Assembly: GCA_022448985.1 (NCBI GenBank)
Contig: JAKVCR010000041.1
Span: 29,094 to 93,093, forward strand
Length of the DNA stretch: 64,000 bases
Direction of reading: 5' to 3'
Source: Roseibacillus sp.
GTDB taxonomy: Bacteria; Verrucomicrobiota; Verrucomicrobiia; Verrucomicrobiales; Akkermansiaceae
The translations under genes were made by a program, and so were the position numbers. The notes beneath the pieces are model-generated. The model was not told the origin of the DNA. It saw only the letters and a program-made list of their open reading frames with translations, and searched no databases. The stretch's first letter is position 1; the number at the start of each line of letters is the position of its first letter. Positions 16,685-25,054 of this stretch are shown piece after piece.

Positions 16685-18208
16685 ATGGAAGAGAACAGGC
16701 ACGTCGCAGTTGTTGATTTTGGGTCGCAGTATACGCAACTCATCGTGCGGCGGGTGCGGGAACTGGGTTTCTTTGCCAAGCTTTATGCTCTCGAGGAATT
16801 TGGGGAACTCGGGAAGCCGGGCGCCATAATCCTGTCAGGTGGTCCCAGAAGCACCAGTGAAGAGGATGCTCCCGACATAGATTTCGGGAGGTTGCAGGAT
16901 TACGCAGTCCCAGTGCTGGGGATTTGCTACGGGATGCAACTGCTTAATATCAAGTTTGGCGGGAACGTGGAGGCCAGCGACCATCGTGAATATGGACCAG
17001 CGGTTTTGGTTCCGGAGAGCAGGGAAGGACTCTTTGAGGGGATCTCGCAGGAGTCGCAGGTATGGATGAGTCACTCCGACACTGTGCGCGAGCTTGCTGA
17101 GGATTGTCGGGTTATTGCCCGCAATCAGCATGGCACGCCCGTGAGCCTGCAGTGGGGCGAGCGTTGTTTTGGAATTCAATTCCATCCGGAAGTGACCCAT
17201 AGCCATGAAGGATTGCGCATTCTGGATAATTTCCTGCAGCATGCGGACTCCCTGCAGGAATTCCGGATCGAAGACTTTAAGCGTGAGCTCCTGGAAGAGA
17301 TCAGGGAGAGGGTAGGAGAGAAGCAGGTCGTGTGTGGTGTGAGCGGGGGAGTGGATAGCACCGTGCTTGCGGTCCTTCTGAAGGAGTCGGGAATCAGGAT
17401 GCGGGCTATTTTCGTAGATCATGGACTCCTCCGGAAGGATGAGGGGGATGAAGTGCGCAACAACTTTCGCCGGATGGGTGTCGATATCGAGACGGTGGAG
17501 GCTTCGGAGCGCTTTATGAGTAAGTTGGCGGGCGTAACCGATCCGGAGCGGAAGCGCGAAATTATCGGCAACCTCTTCATCGAGGTGTTCTGGGACTCGG
17601 TGGGAGATGCGGATATTCTGGCACAGGGGACGCTCTATCCAGATGTGATTGAGAGCGCCTCCAATGCGAAGACAAAGGCCTCCAAGATCAAGACCCACCA
17701 CAACAGGGTGGATAGGATTCTGGAGTTGCAGGAGCAGGGAAAGGTCCTTGAGCCATTGGCGGAGTTATTCAAGGACGAGGTTCGGGAACTGGGCAGGTCG
17801 CTGGGGATTGAGCATGATATCGTGCAGCGTCATCCGTTTCCAGGTCCTGGGTTGGCGGTTCGCTGTCCGGGTGAGATTACTGCGGATCGGCTCCGCATCA
17901 TTCGCGAGTGTGACGCAATCTTCATTTCCCGTCTCAAGAATCACGGCTGGTATGAAAAGGTGTGGCAAGCTTATGCCGCGCTCGTTCCGGTGAAGACCGT
18001 CGGAGTGAAGGGCGATGAGCGAAGCTACGAATTTGCGGTCAGTCTGCGGGCAGTGGTGAGTGAAGACGCGATGACTGCAGACTGGGTAGAATTGCCTTAT
18101 GATATTCTGCGGGAGACCAGTCATCGGATTTTGAACGATGTCCCTGGGGTGAATCGAGTCCTCTATGATGTCTCTACCAAGCCTCCGGCTAGTATTGAAT
18201 GGGAATAG
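16685..18208 (+). CDS. guaA: GMP synthase (glutamine-hydrolysing)
   Basis: The 507-residue enzyme converts XMP to GMP. The N-terminal class I amidotransferase domain has the nucleophile in LGICYGMQLL and the His/Glu pair in IQFHPEVTHS. The ATP-pyrophosphatase domain has the PP-loop GVSGGVDSTV. The C-terminal dimerisation domain ends in the family-typical KPPASIEWE. It lies directly downstream of guaB. The start codon is not preceded by a clear Shine-Dalgarno. Confidence 0.97.
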   Translation: MEENRHVAVVDFGSQYTQLIVRRVRELGFFAKLYALEEFGELGKPGAIILSGGPRSTSEEDAPDIDFGRLQDYAVPVLGICYGMQLLNIKFGGNVEASDHREYGPAVLVPESREGLFEGISQESQVWMSHSDTVRELAEDCRVIARNQHGTPVSLQWGERCFGIQFHPEVTHSHEGLRILDNFLQHADSLQEFRIEDFKRELLEEIRERVGEKQVVCGVSGGVDSTVLAVLLKESGIRMRAIFVDHGLLRKDEGDEVRNNFRRMGVDIETVEASERFMSKLAGVTDPERKREIIGNLFIEVFWDSVGDADILAQGTLYPDVIESASNAKTKASKIKTHHNRVDRILELQEQGKVLEPLAELFKDEVRELGRSLGIEHDIVQRHPFPGPGLAVRCPGEITADRLRIIRECDAIFISRLKNHGWYEKVWQAYAALVPVKTVGVKGDERSYEFAVSLRAVVSEDAMTADWVELPYDILRETSHRILNDVPGVNRVLYDVSTKPPASIEWE

Positions 18209-18346
18209 TTTCCCAGGTCCGAGATCGCCTCCCAAGCTTCATGACAAGGCCCTCGTGTGAGGCATATCCTGCCAGGACAGCCGGGAAGAAGCCTTGCGGA
18301 CTTCCGAAAGTTTACCGCCTTTTTGGGATGGAGCTACAACCACTTG

Positions 18347-19213
18347 CTAGGACTCGTCAGCTTCGGGCACCATCCTGACAGGAATGGGTCCCAGCGCCTT
18401 GCCAGCAGCAAGAGTCATGTGAGGGAACGGAATCTCAATGTTCTCCTCGTCGAAGCGCTCCTTAAGTTCGCGAGGCAGGGTATTGCGGAGAGTGCCGTAG
18501 TCTTCCTGGAGGCACCAGGCTCCCATGAGGAAGTTCAGAGAGGAGTCACCAAAGCCGGTGAAAATGATGAGTGGTTCGGGCTCGTCAAGGCATTGAAGAT
18601 TCTGTTCAGAGATATCCTGCAGCACGCTGAGAACGTGTCCGATATTCTCGTCATACGCGACGCCGATATCGAGGTTGAAACGCCGGATCGGATGGCGTGT
18701 GATGTTGGTCACGTTGGTCTTGACCAATGTTTCATTGGGAATGCGCACCGAGCGATTGTCGAAGGTGCGCAGGGTCAGGGATAATAGTCCAATGGTGTCG
18801 ACAGTTCCGGTAATGCCGTCGACCTCAATGATATCGCCAAGCTCGAATGGTCTTTCGCCGATGAGGAAGAATCCGCTGATAATGTTTGAGAGCGAAGTTT
18901 GAGCTGCAAACCCAATCGCAATGCCGGCGACCCCGGCAGCACCCAGAATTGCCCCCAGGTTTAACCCCATCTGGTTGAGAGCGAGGATGCATGCGAAAGC
19001 AAAGCCGCCATAGCGAATCAGCTTTTTGAGCACCATCACCCCCTGGGGACCCAGTCTTGTGCCGAAAATCCGCAGGGCCAACCTGTTGAGAATCACGATC
19101 GCGATGACGCCACCGCCAAGAATGGCGACGGCACCGAGAACCTTCCAGAGAAGATCAGATTCGAGAAAATTGGAAAGCCAGGGGGGGAGGGCGGCGAGGA
19201 TCGGAATGGTCAC
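18347..19213 (-). CDS. MscS-family small-conductance mechanosensitive channel
   Basis: This 288-residue membrane protein has three N-terminal hydrophobic segments. The pore-lining region and beta domain are recognisable from GFAAQTSLSNIISGFFL, RPFELGDIIEVDGITGTV and RTFDNRSVRIPNETL. MscS channels release solutes on hypo-osmotic shock. It starts with GTG at 19213, nine bases after the DUF432-like gene, so the two are almost certainly co-transcribed. It converges with guaA. Confidence 0.93.
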   Translation of the reverse strand: MTIPILAALPPWLSNFLESDLLWKVLGAVAILGGGVIAIVILNRLALRIFGTRLGPQGVMVLKKLIRYGGFAFACILALNQMGLNLGAILGAAGVAGIAIGFAAQTSLSNIISGFFLIGERPFELGDIIEVDGITGTVDTIGLLSLTLRTFDNRSVRIPNETLVKTNVTNITRHPIRRFNLDIGVAYDENIGHVLSVLQDISEQNLQCLDEPEPLIIFTGFGDSSLNFLMGAWCLQEDYGTLRNTLPRELKERFDEENIEIPFPHMTLAAGKALGPIPVRMVPEADES

Positions 19214-19222
19214 GGCAAAGGC

Positions 19223-20011
19223 TCAGTTGATGACGTCAATAACAGAAGCGAATGCCCGTCGGAGGCTGGAGTGGCGGGTTTTTCCGGCCCGTGCATGAGC
19301 AACTTCGGCCGCGCCGGCAGCTGGACCAAGGGGTCCCGGTTCGTAGGTGATATGATTCCCTTCCTCCTCATCCTCGGCGACACGAATCCGGCATGCATTG
19401 GACCAGAGTCGTCCTTCGTGATCGAAGATGGAAAAATGTCCCAAGTCGAGGAACAGTCGTTCGAATTCGAAGGGTTCTTCTCCTTCGTTATAAAGATCGA
19501 CGGTTACGATGATATCGTGATCGGGCCAGTCTTCAGGGTCGAAGTGTCGGCGAGCGCGTGTGCGCAGGGAGTAACAGGGTTCGCCCTCCGAGCGGTCGCC
19601 ATGCCAGGTCTTGCTGAGGGTGTCGGTGGAGATGCTGGTGAGCTTTCGTAGTCCAGTCCCACATTCTCCATGAACTTCGATGTTTGACGGTATGCCGATA
19701 TAGAAGAGGGCATTGCCACCCGGAGCAATGGTGAGAGCGGTGTTTGGTTTGGCGATGATTGGCAATTCGGGAAAAGATGGGAGGAGACGAACGGAGGAGT
19801 CGTCGTCGGCGCAGTCCCAGCGTTCCCAGTGTAGGCTGGCGGGGAGATCTTGCCTGTCGCCCTCCTCGGGCAACTCGGAAAATTCCTCTCCCTCCCATGT
19901 GCTTATTCGCCATTCGTCATGGCGGCGGAGCAGGGCAAGATTGAGCGGACCCAGTTTTGTGCGAAACCATCGGCCCTGTGCGAGGTTGCGTTCGTCCCAA
20001 GACAGGCTCAC
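19223..20011 (-). CDS. DUF432-like protein next to MscS
   Basis: This is a 262-residue soluble acidic protein without a signal peptide. It resembles DUF432 proteins: LTIAPGGNALFYIGIPSNIE is followed by a region rich in charged residues. DUF432 genes are known as neighbours of mscS genes in archaea and some bacteria, which supports the assignment. The only usable start is GTG at 20011, because a stop lies 11 codons upstream in frame. It is operonic with MscS. Regulation or sensing for the channel is inference from context. Confidence 0.6.
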   Translation of the reverse strand: MSLSWDERNLAQGRWFRTKLGPLNLALLRRHDEWRISTWEGEEFSELPEEGDRQDLPASLHWERWDCADDDSSVRLLPSFPELPIIAKPNTALTIAPGGNALFYIGIPSNIEVHGECGTGLRKLTSISTDTLSKTWHGDRSEGEPCYSLRTRARRHFDPEDWPDHDIIVTVDLYNEGEEPFEFERLFLDLGHFSIFDHEGRLWSNACRIRVAEDEEEGNHITYEPGPLGPAAGAAEVAHARAGKTRHSSLRRAFASVIDVIN

Positions 20012-20233
20012 ATCGCCACGATGGAAACTGCAATGGGCAAGTCAAGCTAGGCAATGTGCAGATCCCAAGGTGTTTGGGAATAGATTGTGAACAGAGAGCT
20101 GGATTGCTTATAACATGTGAATAACGCTGTAAGTGCAAAATAGTCCGGATACTGTATTCTGTTGGGGAGATTTTCAGAGGAGCCCGCTTAGCGTTGACGG
20201 TTTCCGGTGTGGGCTCTAGGTGGAGACAGAGTC

Positions 20234-21349
20234 ATGAATCTGAATAGAACAGCTTATGGGACCTGGAGCGGGGGCCGGTACATGCACTTCGGCGAAATGC
20301 TGGAGGAAGAGCGTTATCTAAAATGTATCCGGCTGGCCTATGAGCATGGGGTGCGAACGTTTGTGACGGCGGATGTCTATGGCCAAGGCAAAGCTGATGA
20401 AGCTCTGGCGGAGGCGCTAAGCTGCTATCCCCGGGAATCCTATTGCCTGGTGGGGACCATTGGTCATGATTTTTATAAGGGAACGCGAGCTGGAGCAGGG
20501 GGCTACCCGCGTTTCACCGACCCTAGCCTGCGTAAGCCTGCAGAATACAGGGACTTCCTCCGTATGGCCTGCGAGAAGTCACTCGCGAGTTGTCAGACCG
20601 ATTACTTTGATCTTCTCCTTCTGCACAATCCGGATGAGCGGGGCTACACGCAGGAGGAGGTATGGAAGGGGATGGGAGCCCTCAAGGAGGAGGGGATGGC
20701 CCAGCGCCTCGGGATTGCTCCCGGCCCGGCTAATGGCTTCACTCTCGATTTAATCCACACTTTCGAGCGTTTCGGCGAGGTGATCGACTGGGCCATGATT
20801 ATTCTTAACCCGTTGGAGCCGTGGCCGGGGCAGTTTGTGCTGCCAGCGGCCCGGAAACACGGGATTGAGATCCTGACCCGGGTGGTCGACTATGGAGGAC
20901 TTTTTCACGGTGATATGAACCCGGGGCATGAGTTCAAACCCGGTGACCACCGAGCCTACAGGCCGGAAGGCTGGGTTGAGGCTGGTCATGAGCGGATTGG
21001 AAAGATGGAGCCGATCATTGGCCGTCATGGGCTCAGCCTGCTGCATTTCGCTTGTTTGTGGAACCTCTCTCAGGAGCCAGTGAAGAGCGTAGTGCCTACC
21101 TTCATTCAAGAAGCAGGTGATGGAGCGAAGTCGATTGAGGAGAAAATCAAAGAGTTTGGAGCTCTTCCGGAGGTTGGCCTGAGCCCGGAGGAAGTAGAGG
21201 AAATAAGGGCTGCCGGGGACAATACCGGCTGTATGCTGCTGAAGGGCGCCAGCCGGCGTCACACGCGTAGCGAGAGGCCTGATGAGTGGCCGATGCGTTC
21301 TGAGTTGCTGGAGCTTGCTGAACGGTATGAACTGGGAGCAGAGTGGTAG
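20234..21349 (+). CDS. Aldo/keto reductase family protein
   Basis: This is a 371-residue TIM-barrel protein. The frame is open from GTG 20207, but ATG 20234, preceded by GGAG at eight bases, gives the family N-terminus MNLNRTAYGTWSGG. Asp47 and Tyr49 (FVTADVYGQGK) and His131 (LLLLHNPD) match three of the four catalytic residues. The strand that normally carries the catalytic Lys (TK) reads LVGTIGHDF, with no Lys there, although K82 is nearby. It may therefore be a divergent or inactive member. It stands 40 bases before the TPM-like genes. Confidence 0.82.
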   Translation: MNLNRTAYGTWSGGRYMHFGEMLEEERYLKCIRLAYEHGVRTFVTADVYGQGKADEALAEALSCYPRESYCLVGTIGHDFYKGTRAGAGGYPRFTDPSLRKPAEYRDFLRMACEKSLASCQTDYFDLLLLHNPDERGYTQEEVWKGMGALKEEGMAQRLGIAPGPANGFTLDLIHTFERFGEVIDWAMIILNPLEPWPGQFVLPAARKHGIEILTRVVDYGGLFHGDMNPGHEFKPGDHRAYRPEGWVEAGHERIGKMEPIIGRHGLSLLHFACLWNLSQEPVKSVVPTFIQEAGDGAKSIEEKIKEFGALPEVGLSPEEVEEIRAAGDNTGCMLLKGASRRHTRSERPDEWPMRSELLELAERYELGAEW

Positions 21350-21389
21350 GGACGATTGATGGAGCGATATTGGATCGGAAGAGGAAGTC

Positions 21390-22034
21390 ATGAAGTGTCC
21401 CCGATGTGTCCAGCGTGTCCACCGAATAGCCCGGCAGTGCCCGCACTGTGGATTCAGTATCGCCGATGTGGACCAGATTTTCGGCGAGGATGATGTGAGA
21501 CTGGGGACCCTGACGGATGCGGCAGGAGTGTTACGAAAGAGAGAGCGGCTTGCCTTGCGCAGGATGTTGCGCAACTTTGAATCGACCTTTCCCCAGCTTT
21601 TCTTCGGGATCTACTTTGGTACTTTCAAGGAATTGCCAAGTCTTCGGCAGTTCGGCTTCTGGTTGCTGAACCGGGGAGCGTTTGAGGATGTGGAGGTCTC
21701 CCGACCCAACGAGGCGGGAATTTTATTGTGCGTTGATGTTGGCGGGAAGTCGGCGGGGATTAGCTATGGCTATGCTGTCCAGCCTTTCCTTGATGACGAA
21801 GCGACCTTCAAGGCCGTTTCAGCTGCGCATCCCCACTTTTTACAGGGGCAGTGGCTGAAGGCTAGTGAGGTGGTGATCCGGAAGATTAGCAGGAACTTAC
21901 GGAGACAGTCCCGCCGGGCCCGGCGGGACCCGGAAGCTTTTGAGACGCCGCACGAGAGCACGGAGGGTCCCGGGGAGGTCCTTGAACGAATCCGGTCCCG
22001 TCACCGGAGTAGTGGGAGAAAGACGCAGGCATGA
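21390..22034 (+). CDS. Zinc-ribbon plus TPM-domain protein
   Basis: The 214-residue protein starts with a four-cysteine zinc ribbon (CPRC at 3-6, CPHC at 17-20). It then shows a TPM (TPM_phosphatase-like) domain, with LTDAAGVLRKRERLALRRML and a later LLCVDVGGKSAGISYGYAVQPFL. The C-terminal tail is Arg-rich. TPM domains occur in membrane or envelope proteins of uncertain function. It has a good ribosome site (GAGG seven bases before ATG) and overlaps the next gene by four bases, so the two are coupled. Confidence 0.7.
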   Translation: MKCPRCVQRVHRIARQCPHCGFSIADVDQIFGEDDVRLGTLTDAAGVLRKRERLALRRMLRNFESTFPQLFFGIYFGTFKELPSLRQFGFWLLNRGAFEDVEVSRPNEAGILLCVDVGGKSAGISYGYAVQPFLDDEATFKAVSAAHPHFLQGQWLKASEVVIRKISRNLRRQSRRARRDPEAFETPHESTEGPGEVLERIRSRHRSSGRKTQA

Positions 22035-23194
22035 AACAGGGATTGTGGATATTGTCATTCGTAGTCCTGGCTGGCGCCACTCTGATGGGACAGGATCGGC
22101 CGGGTCCTCTCCCAGAAACGGTGGAACGTGTGAAGGCTGCAGAGTCAGGAGCCAAGGAGGAAAAGGCAGTGGTTCCGGAGGGCAAGGTAGCGGAACTGAA
22201 AGAGGTGCGGAAATCCCAGTTGCCGGATCTCCCTATCTGGAGCCCGAGTGACTATGAGAAGGTGAAAAAAGGAGAGATTGTAGCGGGTCAACAGTTTTTC
22301 GCACCTGCTCCGGTCGATCCGGAAGCAAAGATTGAGCGGGAAGTGGTAGAGTTGCCGGAACTGGTAGAGGAGACCGTGCAACCAGAGGAGGACGAGACCG
22401 CAATTTCTGCGGAACATATGGCGCAGTACTTTCAGGAAATTCCCAGAGACGAGCGAGGAGAGCCGATCTTTCTGAGTGATCCGCAGGAGTTGCTGTCGCA
22501 ACAGGAGTTTCGGGATCGGGAGGCCTTTCTCCAATACCATTCCAGCGAGTCGAACATCGGCATGCATGTTTATCTTTTCGACCATCGCCAGGAGCTTCCG
22601 GATGGCACGGATATCTACACCGTTTACCAGGAGTTGTTTGCCAAGCATGGTTCGGTAGCGCTGGTGTTTTATTACCTTGGAGCTCCCGACCGTGCTCAGT
22701 TTCTGCTGAGTCCGAAGATCCGTGCGGTAATGTCGCAGGATGAACAGAACCGAGCCCTGAAAGCAGCAATACAGGAAGCATTTGAGAAGAGTGATGCTGC
22801 TTACCAGTTGGACAACTTCCTCGTCGAACTCTCGATTCGTCTCTACTGGATCGAACGAGAGCTGAAGGTTGCCAGGGCAACGAGGGAAGCACGCGGCTTG
22901 GAAAGCGAAGATGGAAGCATTCCAGTCGGCAAGGGGAGCGAAGAAGACAATTTTCGACTGGTTAGCTATGTAATTTTAGTCTTCTTCGGCCTGGCATTGT
23001 TCGGGTTGCTAGCATGGGGGGCATGGATATGGCTGCAGGGTCGCAGGAAGTATCTCTTTCCTGAGGCGGAGTGTGGGCCCCTTCTGGGGGCGCCTCATGC
23101 TGCGGGGGTGGGCGCGGTCATTTCTTTCAGCAATGCACACCTTCCTCCATCGCGGCAACGCGACCAGATGCCAGATTATCTGCAACGCATATAG
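22031..23194 (+). CDS. Exported membrane-anchored TPM-like protein
   Basis: This 387-residue protein has an N-terminal signal (MKQGLWILSFVVLAGATLMG) and a Glu/Pro/Val-rich spacer to about 130. A domain at 160-300 (MHVYLFDHRQELPDG, ALVFYYLGAPDRAQF) looks like a divergent TPM domain. One membrane segment lies near 320-342 and a short C-terminal tail follows. The expected topology is a periplasmic domain anchored by the C-terminal helix. Its ATG overlaps the stop of the preceding zinc-ribbon TPM gene (ATGA), so a cytoplasmic and a periplasmic TPM-type protein are made together. Function unknown. Confidence 0.65.
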   Translation: MKQGLWILSFVVLAGATLMGQDRPGPLPETVERVKAAESGAKEEKAVVPEGKVAELKEVRKSQLPDLPIWSPSDYEKVKKGEIVAGQQFFAPAPVDPEAKIEREVVELPELVEETVQPEEDETAISAEHMAQYFQEIPRDERGEPIFLSDPQELLSQQEFRDREAFLQYHSSESNIGMHVYLFDHRQELPDGTDIYTVYQELFAKHGSVALVFYYLGAPDRAQFLLSPKIRAVMSQDEQNRALKAAIQEAFEKSDAAYQLDNFLVELSIRLYWIERELKVARATREARGLESEDGSIPVGKGSEEDNFRLVSYVILVFFGLALFGLLAWGAWIWLQGRRKYLFPEAECGPLLGAPHAAGVGAVISFSNAHLPPSRQRDQMPDYLQRI

Positions 23195-23223
23195 AGAGTG
23201 CCAGCCTTGGAGCGGTTCTCCTA

Positions 23224-23817
23224 ATGGACTGGGAAAAATCATACAGGGAAAGAGACACTCCGTGGGATCTCGGTGAGCCTGCTCCTCCCCTCGTCGATCT
23301 GTTGGAGAGGCGAAAGATTGAGCATTTGGGTGTCGGCAGAGTTTTGGTTCCAGGTTGTGGGGCGGGACATGATGCGGACGCCTGGCAGAAGGCCGGGATG
23401 GAGGTCGTAGGTCTGGACATCTCTCCGAGTGCGCTTGCGGTAGCAAGAGAACGGTACGGAGATGGAGTAACCTGGCTGGAAGGGGACTTTTTTGATGATG
23501 CCCTCGCCGCGCATTACCCAGTGGATCTCCTCTTTGAGCACACATGCTTTTGCGCAATCCACCCTTCCCTCCGCCCATCATATGTTGAGGCCGCAATTCG
23601 CTGGCTGGTGCCCGGAGGGCGGTTATTCGGAATCTTTTTTCTGGATCCTCCAGAGCAAAATGATCGGGAGTTCGGACCACCGTACCGAACCGATATGAAG
23701 GAGCTACGGCAGTTATTCACCAAGTTCTTTAGAATTGCAGGGGAATTGTCACCTGATCGTAGTCATTCCGATCGGGTAGGGTGCGAAGTTTTAATTGAGA
23801 TGATCAGAAAGCCATGA
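23224..23817 (+). CDS. Thiopurine S-methyltransferase-like SAM-dependent methyltransferase
   Basis: ATG at 23224 gives the family N-terminus MDWEKSYRERDTPWDLGEPAP and 197 residues. An upstream ATG would add 51 residues overlapping the preceding gene. The SAM-binding motif is RVLVPGCGAGHDADAW, followed by VVGLDISPSAL and LEGDFFD. The motif EHTCFCAI is typical of the TPMT branch. Relatives methylate thiols or related small xenobiotics or halides; the substrate is not predictable here. It lies 29 bases after the TPM pair and may be the last gene of that operon. Confidence 0.85.
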   Translation: MDWEKSYRERDTPWDLGEPAPPLVDLLERRKIEHLGVGRVLVPGCGAGHDADAWQKAGMEVVGLDISPSALAVARERYGDGVTWLEGDFFDDALAAHYPVDLLFEHTCFCAIHPSLRPSYVEAAIRWLVPGGRLFGIFFLDPPEQNDREFGPPYRTDMKELRQLFTKFFRIAGELSPDRSHSDRVGCEVLIEMIRKP

Positions 23818-23854
23818 ATTTCAGTCACTGAGCGCGGTGGGGATTGTTCTTGCA

Positions 23855-23893
23855 AAGGGGGCTTTCATAATAAACCTATAACGATTCCCCCTT
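23855..23893 (+). terminator. Weak hairpin after the methyltransferase gene
   Basis: AAGGGGG (23855-23861) can pair with CCCCCTT (23887-23893) across 25 bases. The right arm is followed by a run of eight G that could pair alternatively with the C run. It lies 37 bases after the methyltransferase stop. No T-run follows, so the terminator call is weak. Confidence 0.3.
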
Positions 23894-24031
23894 GGGGGGG
23901 GTTAGACAGCCCAATTGGCGTTGGCTACAGGTTAGGGGGTTTCCTGGGCCAGTTTCACGCCGTTGGGTTGTCTTTTTTCGGGCTTGGGCGTTGAAGTGGT
24001 GAAGCATGAGCCTTATTTTTCCTTTGTAAAA

Positions 24032-25054
24032 ATGATGAAGAATTTCCTCCGTCCCGCTCCTGAATTGGGAAGGTCGGCACTAATCTTCGTTCTCTTATTC
24101 GGGGTTTACAGTCCTTCCTCCGAGGCTGACGAAAAGGAAGGGGAACGTCCTTACTTCAACCAGAAGCAAGTCCCGGAAAATATACGAGATCTCAAAAAAA
24201 TTGAGGAGGCCTTGCAGAAGAACCTGCCTCGTTCCCGTTCGGCGACGGTTTCCATTGATCTGGGAGGTGGCTCAGGCAGCGGGGTTATTGTCAGCGAGAA
24301 GGGCTTAGTGCTGACGGCCGCGCACGTCAGCGCAGGCGTGGGAAAGAAGATGACGATCATCATGGAGGACGGCACCAAATACAAGGCTACTTCCCTGGGG
24401 TTGGTGGCTGAGACCGATGCCGCTATGGTGAAGATTGAGGAGGAGGGGAGCTATCCCTATGTTGACCTAGACAGGGGGGATACCGCTTCACTTGGAGACT
24501 GGGTTTATGCTCTGGGGCATTCCGGGGGCTTTGAGAAGGAGCGTGGGGTGGGAGTTCGTATCGGTCGACTGGTGAGGATGGCCGAGGAGACAATCAACTC
24601 AGATTGCAGTTTGATAGGAGGCGATTCAGGGGGGCCCCTCTTTGACATGAAGGGTCGTTTAATTGGAATTCACAGTCGGGTGGGGGCCAGTCTGGAGCAG
24701 AATATGCATGTGCCGATCAGGGAGTTCCTTGCGAATTGGGATGGGATGCTGAAAAACGAATTCATTGGGGAGGGGCCTTTTGCCAAGAAAGATGGGCTTG
24801 CTTTCATGGGAATAGCTACCGAGGACCGAGAAGAGGGTGGGGTGATTGTAAAAGTGGTGGGAGAGGACACTCCGGCTGCAAAGGCGGGGCTTAAGGAAGG
24901 AGATGTGATCGTGGAGATGAATGGTGACAAGGTTGAAAACAGGAAGGGCTTTTCTTCCTCGATTAAGGAATACAAGCCAGGGGACAAAGTGAAACTGAAG
25001 ATTTTGCGAGATGATGAAGAGATGGAAATCGAAGTGGAGCTGGGTGAGAAGTAG
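24032..25054 (+). CDS. HtrA-like secreted serine protease with one PDZ domain
   Basis: Using ATG at 24032 the protein is 340 residues with a signal peptide (SALIFVLLFGVYSPSSEA). A longer frame from 23963 puts 23 unlikely residues before it. The trypsin-like fold has the full catalytic triad: His98 in LTAAHVSAG, Asp129 in ETDAAMVKI and Ser199 in GGDSGGPLFD. A single PDZ domain follows at about 255-335 (AGLKEGDVIVEMNGDKV). DegP/HtrA-type enzymes degrade or chaperone misfolded periplasmic proteins. It overlaps the next gene, a rearranged paralogue, so the two are co-expressed. Confidence 0.88.
   Translation: MMKNFLRPAPELGRSALIFVLLFGVYSPSSEADEKEGERPYFNQKQVPENIRDLKKIEEALQKNLPRSRSATVSIDLGGGSGSGVIVSEKGLVLTAAHVSAGVGKKMTIIMEDGTKYKATSLGLVAETDAAMVKIEEEGSYPYVDLDRGDTASLGDWVYALGHSGGFEKERGVGVRIGRLVRMAEETINSDCSLIGGDSGGPLFDMKGRLIGIHSRVGASLEQNMHVPIREFLANWDGMLKNEFIGEGPFAKKDGLAFMGIATEDREEGGVIVKVVGEDTPAAKAGLKEGDVIVEMNGDKVENRKGFSSSIKEYKPGDKVKLKILRDDEEMEIEVELGEK

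Noticed and set aside
16835..17701. 288-codon minus-strand frame over guaA
   Set aside because: guaA is unmistakable on the plus strand; the frame has no start signal or recognisable domain.
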